A stretch of 64,000 nucleotides of DNA from assembly GCA_917880885.1 (NCBI GenBank), contig OU862934.1:31542734-31606733 (forward strand). The letters are read 5' to 3'. The stretch's first letter is position 1, and each line of letters begins with the position of its first letter. Below, piece after piece: positions 1 to 12,479 of the stretch. Under the pieces are notes generated by a model, which had not been told where the DNA came from, made no database searches, and was given only the letters and a program-made list of their open reading frames with translations. The position numbers and the translations under genes were made by a program. This DNA is from Limnephilus marmoratus. Lineage: Eukaryota > Arthropoda > Insecta > Trichoptera > Limnephilidae.

Positions 1-764
1 AAATTATTTATTCTAAATAGGTACTACATTTTGATTGATTGTTCTTATAAAAAACAAAAATGAGTATTTATACTACATTAAAAATGAAAACTTGTAAAAA
101 AAGTTTGTAATAGGTGGCAGGCGAACTGTTTAAAAATCTGAATGTACCGGGACTGAATGTATTTGAGGGTACGCGTGAAAGGTGGGTAGGATGGCGGGGA
201 AGGTGGAGTGGAAAGGGTACATGGGAGGGGGAGGGGAGGCGGAAAGGGAAAGGGAAGAATAGCAAAAGACATGCAGGGAGAAATAATTTATTTATTAATG
301 GCCGTGCAACGCACGCCGGGAACTCGTTCGTAATCACTAAAATAAAATGCAATTTTAACGCATTATCCTGCCAGCTGAAGTTTGCGTCCACTGGGTTGGC
401 CTGTTAGGTGAGTCTCGCTACACCCCCGTTACGATATCCCGTGAATCACACTTTTAACCACTGGAGCGCTTTTTGCCACAATATGGCAGTATTTAAAATA
501 CCTGGCAGTGCCTTACTGCCAATTTTTTGCAAATTTTCCTTAGATACATTAAACATGTTTTTGTAATATTTCTAAACACGCCCGCGGTTTAATTTTGACG
601 TTTTTAGCAGGTGAAAGATGCTACTTATATTCATATTCATCAGATGGCAGTGTACTCAAGGCTTATACGAATTATCTCATTTTTCAAAATTGTAATAAGT
701 AGATGTGTTTAAAACGATCAACTGTCAAAATGCCTCCTTGTAAAATGCAGTTTTTATCGCGTTT
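1..764. other. Intergenic or intronic flank, no gene recognised
   Basis: AT-rich DNA with one purine-rich, G-rich stretch at about 171-262. Short open frames here look like by-products of that biased tract. I looked on the minus strand for the missing last exon of Kazal-like gene A (it should resemble 24810-24853) and did not find it. Confidence 0.4.
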
Positions 765-768
765 ACGT

Positions 769-2104
769 TGTAAGGTTTCATCCGCCGTCAGTTCCCCAGC
801 AAATCACGTAGCGAAAGCGTGTTCACCCACGGATGGATACCCCGCCGCGCTCCGTACCTCAAGACCGTCGGAGGAAGCAGAACAACAAACCCTTCATACC
901 CTTCCCTACATCAAGACCGCGGCTGGGATCGCGGCTCATACAAATCACGCAGAGATCGAATGTCACCCCCTCTCCGCGAGCAGAGATCGAATGTCACCCC
1001 CTCTACGCAGAGATCGAATGTCACCCTCTCATCCGCCGTTAGTTCCCCAGCAAATCACGTAGCAAAAGCGTGTTCACCCACGGCAGGATACCCCGCCGCG
1101 CTCCGTACCTCAAGACTGTCGGAGGAAGCAGAACAACAAACCCTTCATACCCTTCCCTACCTCAAGACCGCGGCTGGGATCGCGGCTCGTGCAAATCACG
1201 CAGAGATCGAATGTCCAATAAATGAAACCCAATACAAAGGCAATAGAGCACAGGACCCCGGAGGAGCCACACACGCTGTCGGTCATTACCGCGATCGGCA
1301 AGAATCGCGGGAATAAATATGTGAAAGTCGTAATAAAGTACCGGGGGTCGGAGACAATAGCCAGCTCATTTCAAATGTAACTCAAGTAAATAGTCACAAC
1401 TCCGCATTTTAAACATGTTAACTAAAAATAACCCACAGAGACTTACAACAATCGAGATTAAAAAACCTATCCATAACCCCAGTGACCGCGATACTAAATT
1501 TGAACAGTACACGGACGTGACGCTCCATGGCCACGGAAAAGACTCTAACGCCGACACTAATACTTACTCATTAATACGATCTAGAAGCTTCACACCGACG
1601 TCGCGTTTAACCAAGCGAAACCACCGATCGTTCAAGCCGGAGGATCTGGTCCCGGTCTTGAACACCGCGACTTCACCACCACGCCAGCTCCGAGGACGCC
1701 TGGAAACCCGGACCCACCTTCACGCTATCCTCGTTCCGATACCTGGACCCCCGTCTGCAGGCATCGGCCTCTTCTCATCGGACACCCACGTAATGCCGAT
1801 GGAATTACGGAACAAAACCTACACCAATACGTATGATTACCACCTTTAATATTAATGATTAGAATTCTCGAGCCAATTTAGGTAGGAACACTCCCTTATG
1901 TACCATGTCATGATCTTTCTCAATACATACTTTATGTGATAACTATTTCCTGTTTGATTTAACATCCACCTTTCCCGTTCAATGATATTGGGTCAGACCC
2001 GCCCCCTGAAGATCTGAGCTAAGCCGAGGGCACGAGGCATTATGAACGTAAAGGTAATTGTCGCTCTAGCCACCTGTAGAATCTCTCGTATTTAAAACAT
2101 TACA
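769..2104 (+). repeat. 5' LTR of the 769-10132 element
   Basis: This LTR is 1336 bp, TG...CA-bounded, and matches 9022-10132 along its length. It is longer than its partner because a segment of about 251 bp (from 778) is repeated from 1029, with three copies of a CAGAGATCGAATGTCACC motif between about 951 and 1028. Several frames stay open here only because the segment is repeated and GC-rich. Confidence 0.88.
778..1210 (+). repeat. Internal tandem duplication in the 5' LTR
   Basis: The segment starting TCATCCGCCGTCAGTTCC at 778 recurs at 1029 as TCATCCGCCGTTAGTTCC, an offset of 251 bp, and the two copies stay alignable for about 180 bp. The 3' LTR has a single copy, so this is either a length polymorphism of the LTR family or a post-insertion expansion. 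Confidence 0.8.
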
Positions 2105-2122
2105 CTGGCGACCAACAAAAAA
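2105..2122 (+). promoter_or_regulatory. Candidate primer binding site
   Basis: CTGGCGACCAAC follows directly after the terminal CA of the 5' LTR. TGGCGACC-type sites are used for tRNA priming by many insect Gypsy elements. The match is short and then runs into an A tract, so the tRNA is not assigned. Confidence 0.5.
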
Positions 2123-2849
2123 AAACTGAAAATATCATTGAAACGGGGATGGTTTTTGTTCTAACAATAAAATGTATGTAATAGTGTAATTATTGGTATT
2201 ACCAGCCACCGGTAATCATATAGTGTATCAAACCCTCGTAATATTGTTAAAGTTAATTAGAGTAAATAACCTAGAAATAGCGGCGGAAGTCGCCGACGGC
2301 AAAGTTGATACCTATCAATTCGCGATCCGATTCAATAAATATCGTTTCATCATACCTTTTCATAGTTATTCATCAATATTACTTATTCAAAACTGGATAA
2401 ATGTTACACCTTTTCGTGTCTATTCATTAATCAATTATCTTAGATTGGTAATTAAAAAAAAATAAAAAAAAAACGGCCGAGGCACTTCAGAGAACGTCAA
2501 CGTCAAAAAATGAGTACATTTTATAAAATGTCAGCTTGTTTGTATAAAAACCTTTTACTTTGCGTAAAGTTTTTATTTTTCTCAGCCTTGCTCGATAATT
2601 ATTTATCAGATCGAGGATTCTAATCTTTTATTTTACAGTTAATGTAATATCATGTCCGTCTCAGAAAGAAGGAACTGTTAGTCGACCGTCTGATGTTAAA
2701 AGCCACCTAATTTATTACGATTTATGAGTGATTGACAGGTACATATTTTAAAGCCAGTAATATATATTTTTGTTTGGGTATTTAAAGAGTAAATATGAGC
2801 ATCATGCTTAATTTGAATATAACATTGTTTCGTGGTATAATATATCATT

Positions 2850-5800
2850 TCACAACATCGATTCCTTTCTAAATTCACTCCACTCTATCATTAACAACAC
2901 AGATAACCCAGAACATCAAATAATCATTGGAGACTTAAATATTAATACCATTCTTGACAATCATCGCCAATCCGATGATTATTTATGTTTTCTCACCGAA
3001 AACGCTTTTACTCCGATAATTGATACCCCAACTCGAGTACAAGGTACATGTAAATCCTGCTTGGATCACATCAATGTTAAAAACATTGATTTTACGGACT
3101 CGTTTGTTATACACACAACAATTTCAGATCATTACACCACAGCGCTCGGCCTAAGAAATAAGCCTTCCTCTCCTTCTAAAAATAAATATATTTCTAAAAT
3201 AAATTACAACGCACTGGTTGAGGAGCTGTCTACAGAAAAATGGCAAAACGTAATAGATCAGACTGACACTGACCAAGCAATGCAGCAATTTATCACAAAA
3301 TTACAATACTACATATCTAATCACACTGTCAACAAAGTTATACCGAACAAACAATTTAAACTCATGCCATGGATCACCCCTGGTCTAGTCAAATCCATCC
3401 ACAGACGTAATCAACTTCACAAAAATGCTTAAAGACAATCAGATAATATTCTAGTTCAAGAACAATATAAGAAATATAGAAACTTATGTAAAAAACTAAT
3501 TAATTCCACTAAAGAAAATTTCTACAAAAAATATATATACGAAAACACCATATCTCCAAAACATTTCTGGGAAATATTTCGTAAAATTACCAAAACAAAA
3601 AACAGCAAATCGTCCTTCATACAATCATTGGATATTAAAAATACAAGTACTACTAATCCCAAATTGATGGCTAATTTTGCTAATAACTATTTCACTTCAG
3701 TAGGAGCCTCTCTCGCAAATAAAATCCTTGAAAAATGTCAGAAAACTGAATCTGAACTAGCCAACATACCTACAAATGTTCTTAATCATAAAACAGACGA
3801 GATTCAAACAACGACCAATGAAGTCATGAAAATGATAGATGAGCTTAAGTCATCTAATGCCTGTGGGCCAGACAAAATTTCCTCAAATCTGCTGAAAGTA
3901 TTAAAACCACTCATAGCGAATCCTATTGCATACATTTGTAATCTTAGTTTCAAGACAGGAATATTCCCAAACCACCTAAAACAATCAGCTGTTATATTGA
4001 TTCACAAAAATGGAATCAAATCGGATATACATAATTATCGGCCAATATCTCTGCTCAACTCGTTCTCAAAAATTATCGAGAAAATTGTAAAAAATCGTCT
4101 CACCCTCTACCTAGAAACCCATAAAATCTTATCTAACAACCAATTCGGCTTTCGACCAGGTCTAGGAACAGAAAATGCAATTGCTAAACTGGCAGATATT
4201 ATTTCCAAAAATATTGACCGGGGAAATAAGTCTATTGCTCTCTTCTTGGATCTTGCCAAAGCTTTTGATACCATTTCGCATAAAATACTTCTAAAAAAAC
4301 TAAAGGCTATAGGTATTCAGGGACAGCTACACAAATGGATGGGTAGTTACTTAGCTAACAGATACCAAAAAGTTAAAATTAACGATACTATTAGTGATCC
4401 GGCCCTTGTAGAATTTGGTGTACCCCAAGGGAGTACCTTAGGACCTATTTTGTTCAGTATTTATATAAATGACTTGTGTAACAGCAATTTTTCCAATCAC
4501 ATTATAACGTTTGCAGATGATACTGTCTTAATATTTTAAGGAAGAACATGGAACGATGTACACTGCAAAGCAGAGGATGGAATAAAACAGCTAAAACTTT
4601 GGCTAGACTGTAATCTGTTAACACTCAATTCTGAAAAAACAAAATTTATACGATTTAGTGCGACAGAAGCCGGCCAACCCAAGGAAGCATATAATATTTT
4701 CGTTCATAAATGCACTGACTCAACTACCTGCAATTGTTATAAATTAGAATGCGTGGACAGTATAAAATACCTTGGTGTTATATTAGACAAATATCTTAGA
4801 TGGGACGGTCACGTGGATCTAGTCACCACAAAGGTTAGAAAGCTCACGTACATGTTTATGACAATCAGAAACATCTTACGTAAAAAAGAATTGAAACTCA
4901 TTTATGATGCTATGTGTGGGTCACTTTTAGACTATGCATCCTTAGGTTGGGGTGGATGTGCAAAAACTGTTTTGGACAAATTAGCAAAAGCTCAAAAATC
5001 CCTACTAAGGGTAATCCTCAAAAAACCATTTAGATATCATAGTGATGCACTATTTCAAGACTTACAAGTTCTAGATGTTAGACAACTGTACACTGTACAT
5101 GAGAAAATTAATTTTAAACACCCATAAACAACGCCACCTCTACCCATCTATTAACCACTCTCACGACACCCGACACTCACGGAGAAATCCAATTGTAACT
5201 TCCACAACCAAAACATCTCTCGCCCAAAGACACTTCTCTTTCTTAGGTCCAAACCTATACAACTTCATGCCTGATGCTTGGAAAAAGGAAAGCATAGGTG
5301 TTCTTCGTAAATTGACCACTACATGGTTTCAACAATTAGGGAGAAAGGAGAGTGAACTTTTACTACACAAAAAATGAAATCAAACACAAACTAAAAACAA
5401 CAACAAAAATTCCAACAAAAATTCTCAAAAGATACCATTATTTTCTAACCTATATTATTATGTGTATGTATGTACCTCCCTATTACTTGTAAAATTAGAA
5501 AATTAGAAAGCTAACCAAGCAGCTGTTAATCTTATGTTTTAATTGACTATTTTTTTTTTATTCTTTATATCTCTTCTCTTTTTTATTAAAATTTATACAT
5601 TTATACGTGGGCTTATCAATAAGCAATGTAAACACCGGTTATAAGTATATATATATATACCTATTGTTTTAATAACTATGCTAAACAAATAACAGTTACT
5701 AGGTTTTAAACTTTTTTTATTATATTTTATATTATTTCTGTTCTTTTTATTTTCTCTTTTTATTTGATCAATTTTCTTTCTTTTTTGTACAAATCATGTT

Positions 5801-5955
5801 CCATTTGTTTATACCCATATTAATTTGACTGTCCTAAAACGGGAATACTCCTAGTTGGGCAGTCAAAAAAAAATTAATGAATTATGTATATACATGTATA
5901 ATCTTGTACTAAATAAACAAATAAAATAAAAATAAAAAAAAATAAAAATAAAAAT
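2850..5955 (+). mobile_element. 5'-truncated LINE (Jockey/CR1-like), nested in the LTR element
   Basis: The coding sequence begins inside an apurinic endonuclease domain, runs through a reverse transcriptase and ends in a non-coding 3' region with an A/T-rich AAATA-type tail (about 5910-5955). It lies within the interior of the 769-10132 element, so it inserted later. No target duplication was identified at the edges, so the left boundary is approximate (2835-2860). Confidence 0.8.
2851..5377 (+). pseudogene. LINE ORF2 remnant: endonuclease C-terminus plus reverse transcriptase
   Basis: Frame 1 from about 2851 encodes the end of an EN domain (GDLNIN at about 2932, LDHINVKN near 3062) and then an RT. 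Visible RT motifs are DLAKAFD (motif A, about 4252), GVPQGSTLGPILFSIYINDL (motif B, about 4417) and FADD (catalytic motif C, about 4513). The frame is broken by in-frame TAA codons at 3430-3432 and 4537-4539. It then shifts near 5100-5127, where the C-terminal part continues in frame 2 to 5377. The clade (Jockey or CR1 group) is inferred from motif style. With two stops, one frameshift and a missing 5' half it cannot make a working protein. Confidence 0.88.
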
Positions 5956-7396
5956 TCCCGAAGTTTTCTTACCTTTTTATAATTATTATCGAGCATTATG
6001 CTTCATAATACCTGGTATTTCATGTCATATGTAAAAACAGTAGGTATATCGCTGTCAAACTAAATTATCAAAGAAATTAAATTAAATTCATTAATTATCT
6101 AATAAATTAATAAATTAACATTATTCATTAAAAAATAAATAGGCTCACAATTGAGATTTCGAATATAGAAAGAAGCAAGATAGCTAAGTAAATTCATACC
6201 TACCAGTCCGCCCGCATTATAGCGAACATCGCAATCGCGACCTTTAATAAAGTAATTAACTAATAATAATTATGAAAGATTAAAATCAGAACTCCTTTAA
6301 GGTTATTTTCTTACCGCAGATTTAGTCTTCACACCTTTTACCGCGAATTAAGTTAATTCAAATATGTACCTATATCATTCTATTTTTTTACGGAAGTGTC
6401 TTTTTATTAATATCAAGTCATTTTCACAGTACAAGCAGCGGATAGAACACCTTGTTTGTACCATGTTATTTTTATTCTTTTACGGAAGTATTTTTTTAAT
6501 GGTGTCAATTCTTACCGATCATAACACATGCTGTTAATGACAGCACGTTTCCTTGTCACGCAGTGTCATGGAAGTGCACGTCCTGGCGCAGCAAAACAAG
6601 CAAACGTTAGTTATCGTAAGATTACATTATGTAGGTACCTACGTTCGCCCCGCTACCTGGCGATAAGGATTCAATCGCAAGCGATTACCGAAACGTGCGT
6701 GTATTAGTATGTCATTCCTTTTTTCTTTCTATTTTCTCTGCCCATATACGTCATTTATTAACTTACGAATCATCTTTAACAATCCAAGTTTATAATGGTT
6801 TACATGTCTATCCATAGTTAATCGGAAAATAAAGAATAAATAATTGTCATAATGTAAATAACCCTTAAAAAACATGTTGGCGCCCTCCTTTTCATCTTTC
6901 TCTTCCTTATATCATACTAATTCACCTCGTATTTAACATTATTTTTATATAATGACATATCACCAAAAGTGATAAACTGGACGCGTCACGAAGGAGAATT
7001 TGCATACACAGGCTTTTATTTGCATACATTTTTTCATCCTAGGTTCTACAATGTCAGATTTGTCCAGACAAGCCTGTGTTTTGCTCATAAAAATCTACGT
7101 CATTTTTGTTAGGGAAACCTAATATATTTGTGGACTTGGCTTAGCTACCCTCGTCGTACAATTTTTTTTTTTCTCACGGTACGGATGAAATGCGTTATTA
7201 TTACGTATAGGTATTGAAGATTCGTCCATAAGGACAGATTCTTGTATTGTTTGCCTAAATGATAACAGAAAGATTAAGATGTTCTTGGGTAACCCCATAT
7301 CTGCCAGAGACAGTTCTCTCTGAATATGTTACAATTTTGTGTTACTTTTACACTTAATTAATTGGAAGTAATTCACCTGTCAGGTGTTGTTATTAT
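5956..7396. other. Non-coding interior of LTR element
   Basis: AT-rich sequence between the nested LINE and the tandem repeat array. No retroelement protein motif is seen on either strand, and no long open frame exists. Confidence 0.5.
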
Positions 7397-7870
7397 GTTT
7401 ATCACGTTGTTTGCGTGAGATCGTGTGAAACGATAATATTAATTATGTAATTGTGTCTGTGTGACCTTTTATCACGTTGTTATCGTAAAGCAACCAATAT
7501 GATAATGTCAATTCATTGAAATTGATAATTATATAGTTGTATCTGTGTGTTGTTTATCACGTTGTTTGCGTGAGATCGTGTGAAACGATAATATTAATTA
7601 TGTAATTGTGTCTGTGTGACCTTTTATCACGTTGTTATCGTGAGAGCAAGCAATATGATAATATCAATTCGGGAGAGTTGATGATTAATTATGTATTTGT
7701 GTCTGTATGATTTTGATAACGTCTGCTGACGTGAGATCGCCTGAAGCGATAATATCAATTTATTAAAATTGGTAGCTATTTATTGATGTCTCTGTTAACC
7801 TTATCGCGTCTGTTGATGTGAAATCGTCTGAAACGACAATGTCAATTCATTAAAAGTTGATAATTATGTG
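7397..7870 (+). repeat. Degenerate tandem repeat, about six units of 70-90 bp
   Basis: Each unit begins TTATCACGTTGTT or a variant (later units TTGATAACGTCTGC, TTATCGCGTCTG), continues with GTGAGATCGTGTGAAACGATAAT and ends in ATTGTGTCTGTGTG-like sequence. The units alternate between two sub-types before decaying. The array is inside the interior of the LTR element, a usual place for tandem repeats in non-autonomous LTR elements. Confidence 0.75.
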
Positions 7871-9004
7871 TTTCAAAATTTCAGTTCTTTAAAAAAAAAA
7901 AAAATAATAATAAATTTTTCGAAATAATTTTCAAAAAATAATTTCAGTTTTTTTTAAGAAATTTTTTTTTCTTTCAATTACATCATACATTTTTTTTCCT
8001 TCTTCGTCTTACCGTTTTTGGTTCTTGTTAGGTAGACAAGTCGTCCAAATGACCTGTACCCAATGTTCAGGGATCAGCAATCGCTTTCATTAGCAACGAG
8101 TTTGTTTGCTCATAGTTATTTTCAATACAAGTGGAAAAACTCAGCAATGGCGAGTAATTTTTGTAACAATTTATAAACATTAGTTTATATAATTAAAGTT
8201 AATTTTTACCTTTGTTGGTTCCATTATGAAGATAGCTCATGCTGCCCAACGTATTTAATTCATTCTTACAATGTTTTCTAGACTTTGGTCCGATCAACAT
8301 AGAGCAATAATACATTCTTAAGTTTTATTAGTTTCCTTTCATGTAATGTTGTCTTACAAAAATGATAATATGTATACAAATGCACACCTATGATGATTTT
8401 AGATTAATACCACCTACCATGTCATACTTAATAAGGAATAGATGAAACTTGCTAAAACCATTATTGGTTCATTAACCGTCCTTTATATAATACTTCAGCA
8501 CAATTTGTAAAGAGGTCCCTTTTCTTGTATAACTTCTATTTTCTAATAGTTTTTCAGATCTTGCCATATAACAATTTATATATGTAATTTTCTCAACTTT
8601 CAAAAAAAAAAAGTTTTTTTAACTTTCTACTAGCTTCCAGCGAATTCCCTGTCACACCTTTTCTGGGTGGCTTTCTTACAACTTTCCCACCAGCCTTGTA
8701 TAAATGACCTTTTTAGTTTTCATATTTATTTTTCAAGTTCAAAATTTTTTTTCCTCTTGTCTTTCTCATCAATCACCAAGGGACACTCGCACCTCTACAA
8801 TTGCACTCCATAAAATGTTATTTATAAGTTAACTATAAGTAGCATTTAAGTTCTTCTATTGATTTATGTGGTTATCAGTTAGGTTTTTGTTAATTGGTTA
8901 TTTAATTGGCTCTTAGGCAGATAACTTCTGATCACAGCTTAGGCATTGGCTCATAGGTAGGTGATGTTTTTTTTTCTTTTTTTTTGGTTTTCTTTTTGCT
9001 TCGC
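7871..9004. other. Non-coding interior of LTR element
   Basis: AT-rich stretch with poly-A and poly-T runs (7889-8000, 8969-8990). No open frame or retroelement motif was recognised. Confidence 0.5.
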
Positions 9005-9006
9005 CT

Positions 9007-9021
9007 GAAAAAGGGGGATGG
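9007..9021 (+). promoter_or_regulatory. Polypurine tract of the 769-10132 element
   Basis: GAAAAAGGGGGATGG abuts the TG start of the right LTR. A purine run here is the normal plus-strand primer of LTR retrotransposons and fixes the element's orientation. Confidence 0.75.
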
Positions 9022-10132
9022 TGTAAGGTTTCATCCGCCGTCAGTTCCCCAGCAAATCACGTAGCAAAAGCGTGTTCACCCACGGCAGGATACCCCGCCG
9101 CGCTCCGTACCTCAAGACTGTCGGAGGAAGCAGAACAACAAACCCTTCATACCCTTCCCTACCTCAAGACCGCGGCTGGGATCGCGGCTCGTGCAAATCA
9201 CGCAGAGATCGAATGTCACCCCCTCTCCGCGAGCCCAGAATATATACTAGTGAAACCTAATACAAAGGCAGTAGAGCACAGGACCCCGGAGGAGCCACAC
9301 ACGCTGTCGGTCATTACCGTGATCGGCAAGAATCGCGGGAATAAATATGTGAAAGTCGTATTAAAGTACCGGGGGTCGGAGACAATAGCCAGCTCATTTC
9401 AAATGTAACTCAAGTAAATAGTCACAACTCCGCATTTTAAACATGTTAACTAAAAATAACCCACACAGACTTACAACAATCGAGATAAAAAAACCTATCC
9501 ATAATCCCAGTGACCGCGATACTAAATTCTAACAGTGCACGGACGTGACGCTCCATGGCCACGGAAAAGACTCTAACGCCGACACTAATACCTACTCATT
9601 AATACGATCTAGAAGCTTCACAACGACGTCGCGTTTAACCAAGCGAAACCACCGATCGTTCAAGTCGGAGGATCTGGTCCCGGTCTTGAACACCGCGACT
9701 TCACCACCACGCCAGCTCCGAGGACGCCTGGAAACCCGGACCCACCTTCACGCTATCCTCGTTCCGATACCTGGACCCCCGTCTGCAGGTAGCGGCCTCT
9801 CCTCATCGGACACCCACGTAACGCCGAAGGAATTACGGAACTAAACCTATACCAATACGTATGATTACCACCTTTAATATTAATGATTAGAATTCTCGAG
9901 CCAATTTAGGTAGGAACACTCCCTTATGTACCATGTCATGATCTTTCTCAATACATACTTTATGTGATAACTATTTCCTGTTTGATTTAACATCCACCTT
10001 TCCCGTTCAATGATATTGGGTCAGACCCGCCCCCTGAAGATCTGAGCTAAGCCGAGGGCACGAGGCATTAGGAGCGTAAAGGTAATTGTCGCTCTAGCCA
10101 CGTGTAGAATCTCTCATATTTAAAACATTACA
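9022..10132 (+). repeat. 3' LTR of the 769-10132 element
   Basis: This LTR is 1111 bp, begins TGTAAGG, ends CATTACA and is followed by the target duplication ACGT. It matches the 5' LTR but lacks the internal 251-bp duplication and carries scattered substitutions. Confidence 0.88.
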
Positions 10133-10136
10133 ACGT

Positions 10137-10897
10137 GGATTTTTTAAACATGTTTGTATTCCTGTGCAATAATGATTGAATTAGTACTGCATTCAACATG
10201 TTTTAGTCTTTAAAATTCAGTGTATATTCGAAAAACAATTTTTGTGATTATGTTTGCGTATTCTTTGTCCATCGGACAGTGATTTCCAATGCAGTATTTT
10301 CAATAAATAAACCAATAATCAAGTTAATTGGTATTGTGGATTTAAGATAGTTAATGCATCAGTTTGAGTTGCCTCAGTTATTTTTGGTTAGTACCTTATG
10401 TATTCCATGTTAGTACATTTTAAAGTGTCACCATTTTTCGACCATATTTGTGTCAAAAGTTTGTTCAAAGGGAACGTTAAACACATCACAACTTATCAAA
10501 ATTCAGTTTTGTTATATGTATTCGTATTTGTAGATTGTGATAATCAAATACACCATTTAAAAGAAACTTCATAAAAAATATTTAGCGTGAACGCAAAATT
10601 GAACATCGAGAACAACGAGACTTTATAGTTAGAAAATCTTGAGAATATTTCTGTTTCAAATGTTTACGATTCTACAATATTTTTTATAAGTCCTACGAAT
10701 ATGTAAAAATCGACAAAAGACAGGTGAATTCATTTGCTATATAGAACTATAATCAGTTTGTATGTCTATGTGGGTGGAAAATATTCAAAACGTCACCAAA
10801 AATTTTCAAGCAATCAGAGAAAAAAGTTTCAATTTCAGCTGTCGCTCTAGTGGTTAACTAAAGAACTTCGTAAAAGAACACCCCTTCTTTGTCTTAC
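10137..10897. other. Presumed intron 2 of Kazal-like gene A (or its flank)
   Basis: AT-rich, with no open frame of interest. About 50 bp just downstream (minus sense) of exon 2 resemble the equivalent part of gene B (26220-26274), including the donor context. No exon 3 homologue was found. Confidence 0.45.
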
Positions 10898-11083
10898 CAT
10901 TTTTACCCTGAGAACAGGCGCTACGATCGGCCATACACTTGTTACGGAAGGGCTGCCAGATCCCGTTTCCTGTATAGGCGCAAATTGGGGAGCGTCCGGT
11001 AGGCTTGCAAGTAGGTGGACATTGGAGATTTGGTAGATTCGCAGCCGAGGTCTCCAGGGACATCAGAGTCACCAGCACGCCAA
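10898..11083 (-). CDS. Kazal-like inhibitor gene A, exon 2
   Basis: On the minus strand an acceptor AATACAG precedes this 186-nt exon and a donor ATG|GTAAGA follows it; both junctions are phase 1. The exon encodes the end of a hydrophobic signal peptide (GVLVTLMSLETSAA) and then a Kazal core with cysteine spacing C-x3-C-x8-C-x14-C-x6-C. It also has the family-typical PIC and F-x-N-K-C elements. The sixth cysteine is expected in exon 3, as in gene B. Kazal domains are secreted, disulfide-bonded and usually inhibit serine proteases; the wide spacing resembles insect Vasotab-type variants, so the target is not predictable. Length and phases equal those of gene B exon 2 (26275-26460). Exon 1 is inferred to be 20380-20410, about 9.3 kb upstream. 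Exon 3 is not in the window, so this gene may be incomplete. Confidence 0.85.
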
Positions 11084-12466
11084 CTGTATTATTGTTTCAT
11101 GTTCATTACTTAAAATGAAAGAAATAAAAATAGATGTCTGTATTATATTAGTGTGGTCCATACGGTCATCTATAGACAACATTTCAATAAACATTTGACA
11201 CATGCGACCGGTTAGTGGCTGAGTAGGCATCGCCGTCGTTTGGGTCCATCACGACACAAGCAACATTTTCCGCTTAATGTGGTGGTAGTAGGAGATTTTC
11301 AATCATTGTTGGGTAATTCGTAACCCGGGATTGTTTGTCTTTCGTTTAAAAATTAATAATTAAATTAATAAATTTAAATACGTGACAAGATTTACAGAAA
11401 ACTTACAACCACAAGCAAAGAAAACAATATCTTAAAATGACCTCAATACATGGCATTAGTATATGACGACCAACCAGGTATCATTTTATTTTATTTCATA
11501 TCCGATTTAAACAAACAACTTTCTAAAAAAATAAAAATCGTACCAGCCAAAGATCGTGAGTATACTGTACCTACCGCACTGCAAAACTAGGTTGTTCCAA
11601 AGGCAATATTAGCTATATATAAATTTGATTTTTCATTTAGCTTTTCAGAAATTTATAATTTATTATGAACAACTTTTAAAGAGACCATTTTCAATGTCAT
11701 GAAAAATATACCAAAACTTGGCTAAAAACACTGAAACAATTTTTTTTATATGTTTTAATTTAATAATAATAATAATAATAAGCTTTAGTTTTAACAAAGT
11801 CATTATATATGCCTATCATTAGACAGCTTTTAGATTAGATATACAATATTGTTGGCTATTTTTTTTTCTGTCTTTTAATTGCACTTGTAACGTTAATTCT
11901 TCTAAAACTTTGTTTCTTATAATAAGAGGGCAAACTGTTATTACTCTTATGTTGTAGTTTTTAATTGCATTTATTCAGTTACTCTTTATTATTCTTATTA
12001 ATTTACATGTACTTAAATATATTAATTTATATATACTTAAAATTTCACTTTAACCATAGAAATAAAAAATCAATATTATACCCATGCACAGGTATTGCCT
12101 TTGCGGGATTTTTTTTTCATCGATTTATTGTATTAAGCTTTTTATATGCTTTTCATTATTTTTTTTAGTATGTATTGTATCAAAAATTTTCAATAAAAAT
12201 AAATAAATCAACACTCACATTCCTTTTTAAGAAACTTCAGAACACCTTAAACGAATTCTTTACTTTAAATAAATATATCTTGTTCCGTCTATTCTTGTGT
12301 GAATATGCGTGCCACGTACATGCCTACTTAAACTAAACTAAATTATTGTAGTGTATGTAAATGTAGGTGTGTTCGGATATCACGCCACTCGGAAACGTTC
12401 GAGTTTCCGAAGATTGACGAGCGGGCTAGTACAAGAGAACAGCTGACGGGTCCCGCCGCTCTCAGA
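11084..12466. other. Gene A intron 1, downstream portion; no gene seen
   Basis: The first roughly 40 bp upstream of exon 2 (TTTCATGTTCATTACTTAAA) are shared with gene B at about 26471-26500. The rest is AT-rich and unrecognised. An AATAAAAATAAATAAAT tail near 12190-12210 may be the 3' end of a degraded LINE. Confidence 0.4.
11758..11783. repeat. (AAT)n microsatellite
   Basis: About eight perfect TAA units inside the gene A intron. Confidence 0.85.
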
Positions 12467-12479
12467 TCCATTACAGAAG

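Larger units (their letters stand above)
769..10132 (+). mobile_element. LTR retrotransposon without gag-pol (LARD-like), with nested LINE
   Basis: Two long direct repeats (769-2104 and 9022-10132) begin TGTAAGG and end CATTACA. They are flanked by a 4-bp target duplication ACGT (765-768 and 10133-10136). A purine tract lies directly before the right LTR and a TGGCGACC primer-site-like motif directly after the left one, which sets the plus orientation. The roughly 6.9-kb interior holds no gag, protease, RT or integrase; its only coding remains belong to a nested LINE (2850-5955). This fits a large non-autonomous LTR derivative that depended on proteins from another element. Many LTR mismatches and a length difference of about 225 bp suggest an old copy. 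Superfamily is not provable without pol; the 4-bp duplication fits Gypsy. Confidence 0.85.

Noticed and set aside
7397..7870. CRISPR-like array
   Set aside because: Repeats are degenerate, directly adjacent and of unequal length without unique spacers, in a eukaryotic LTR element.
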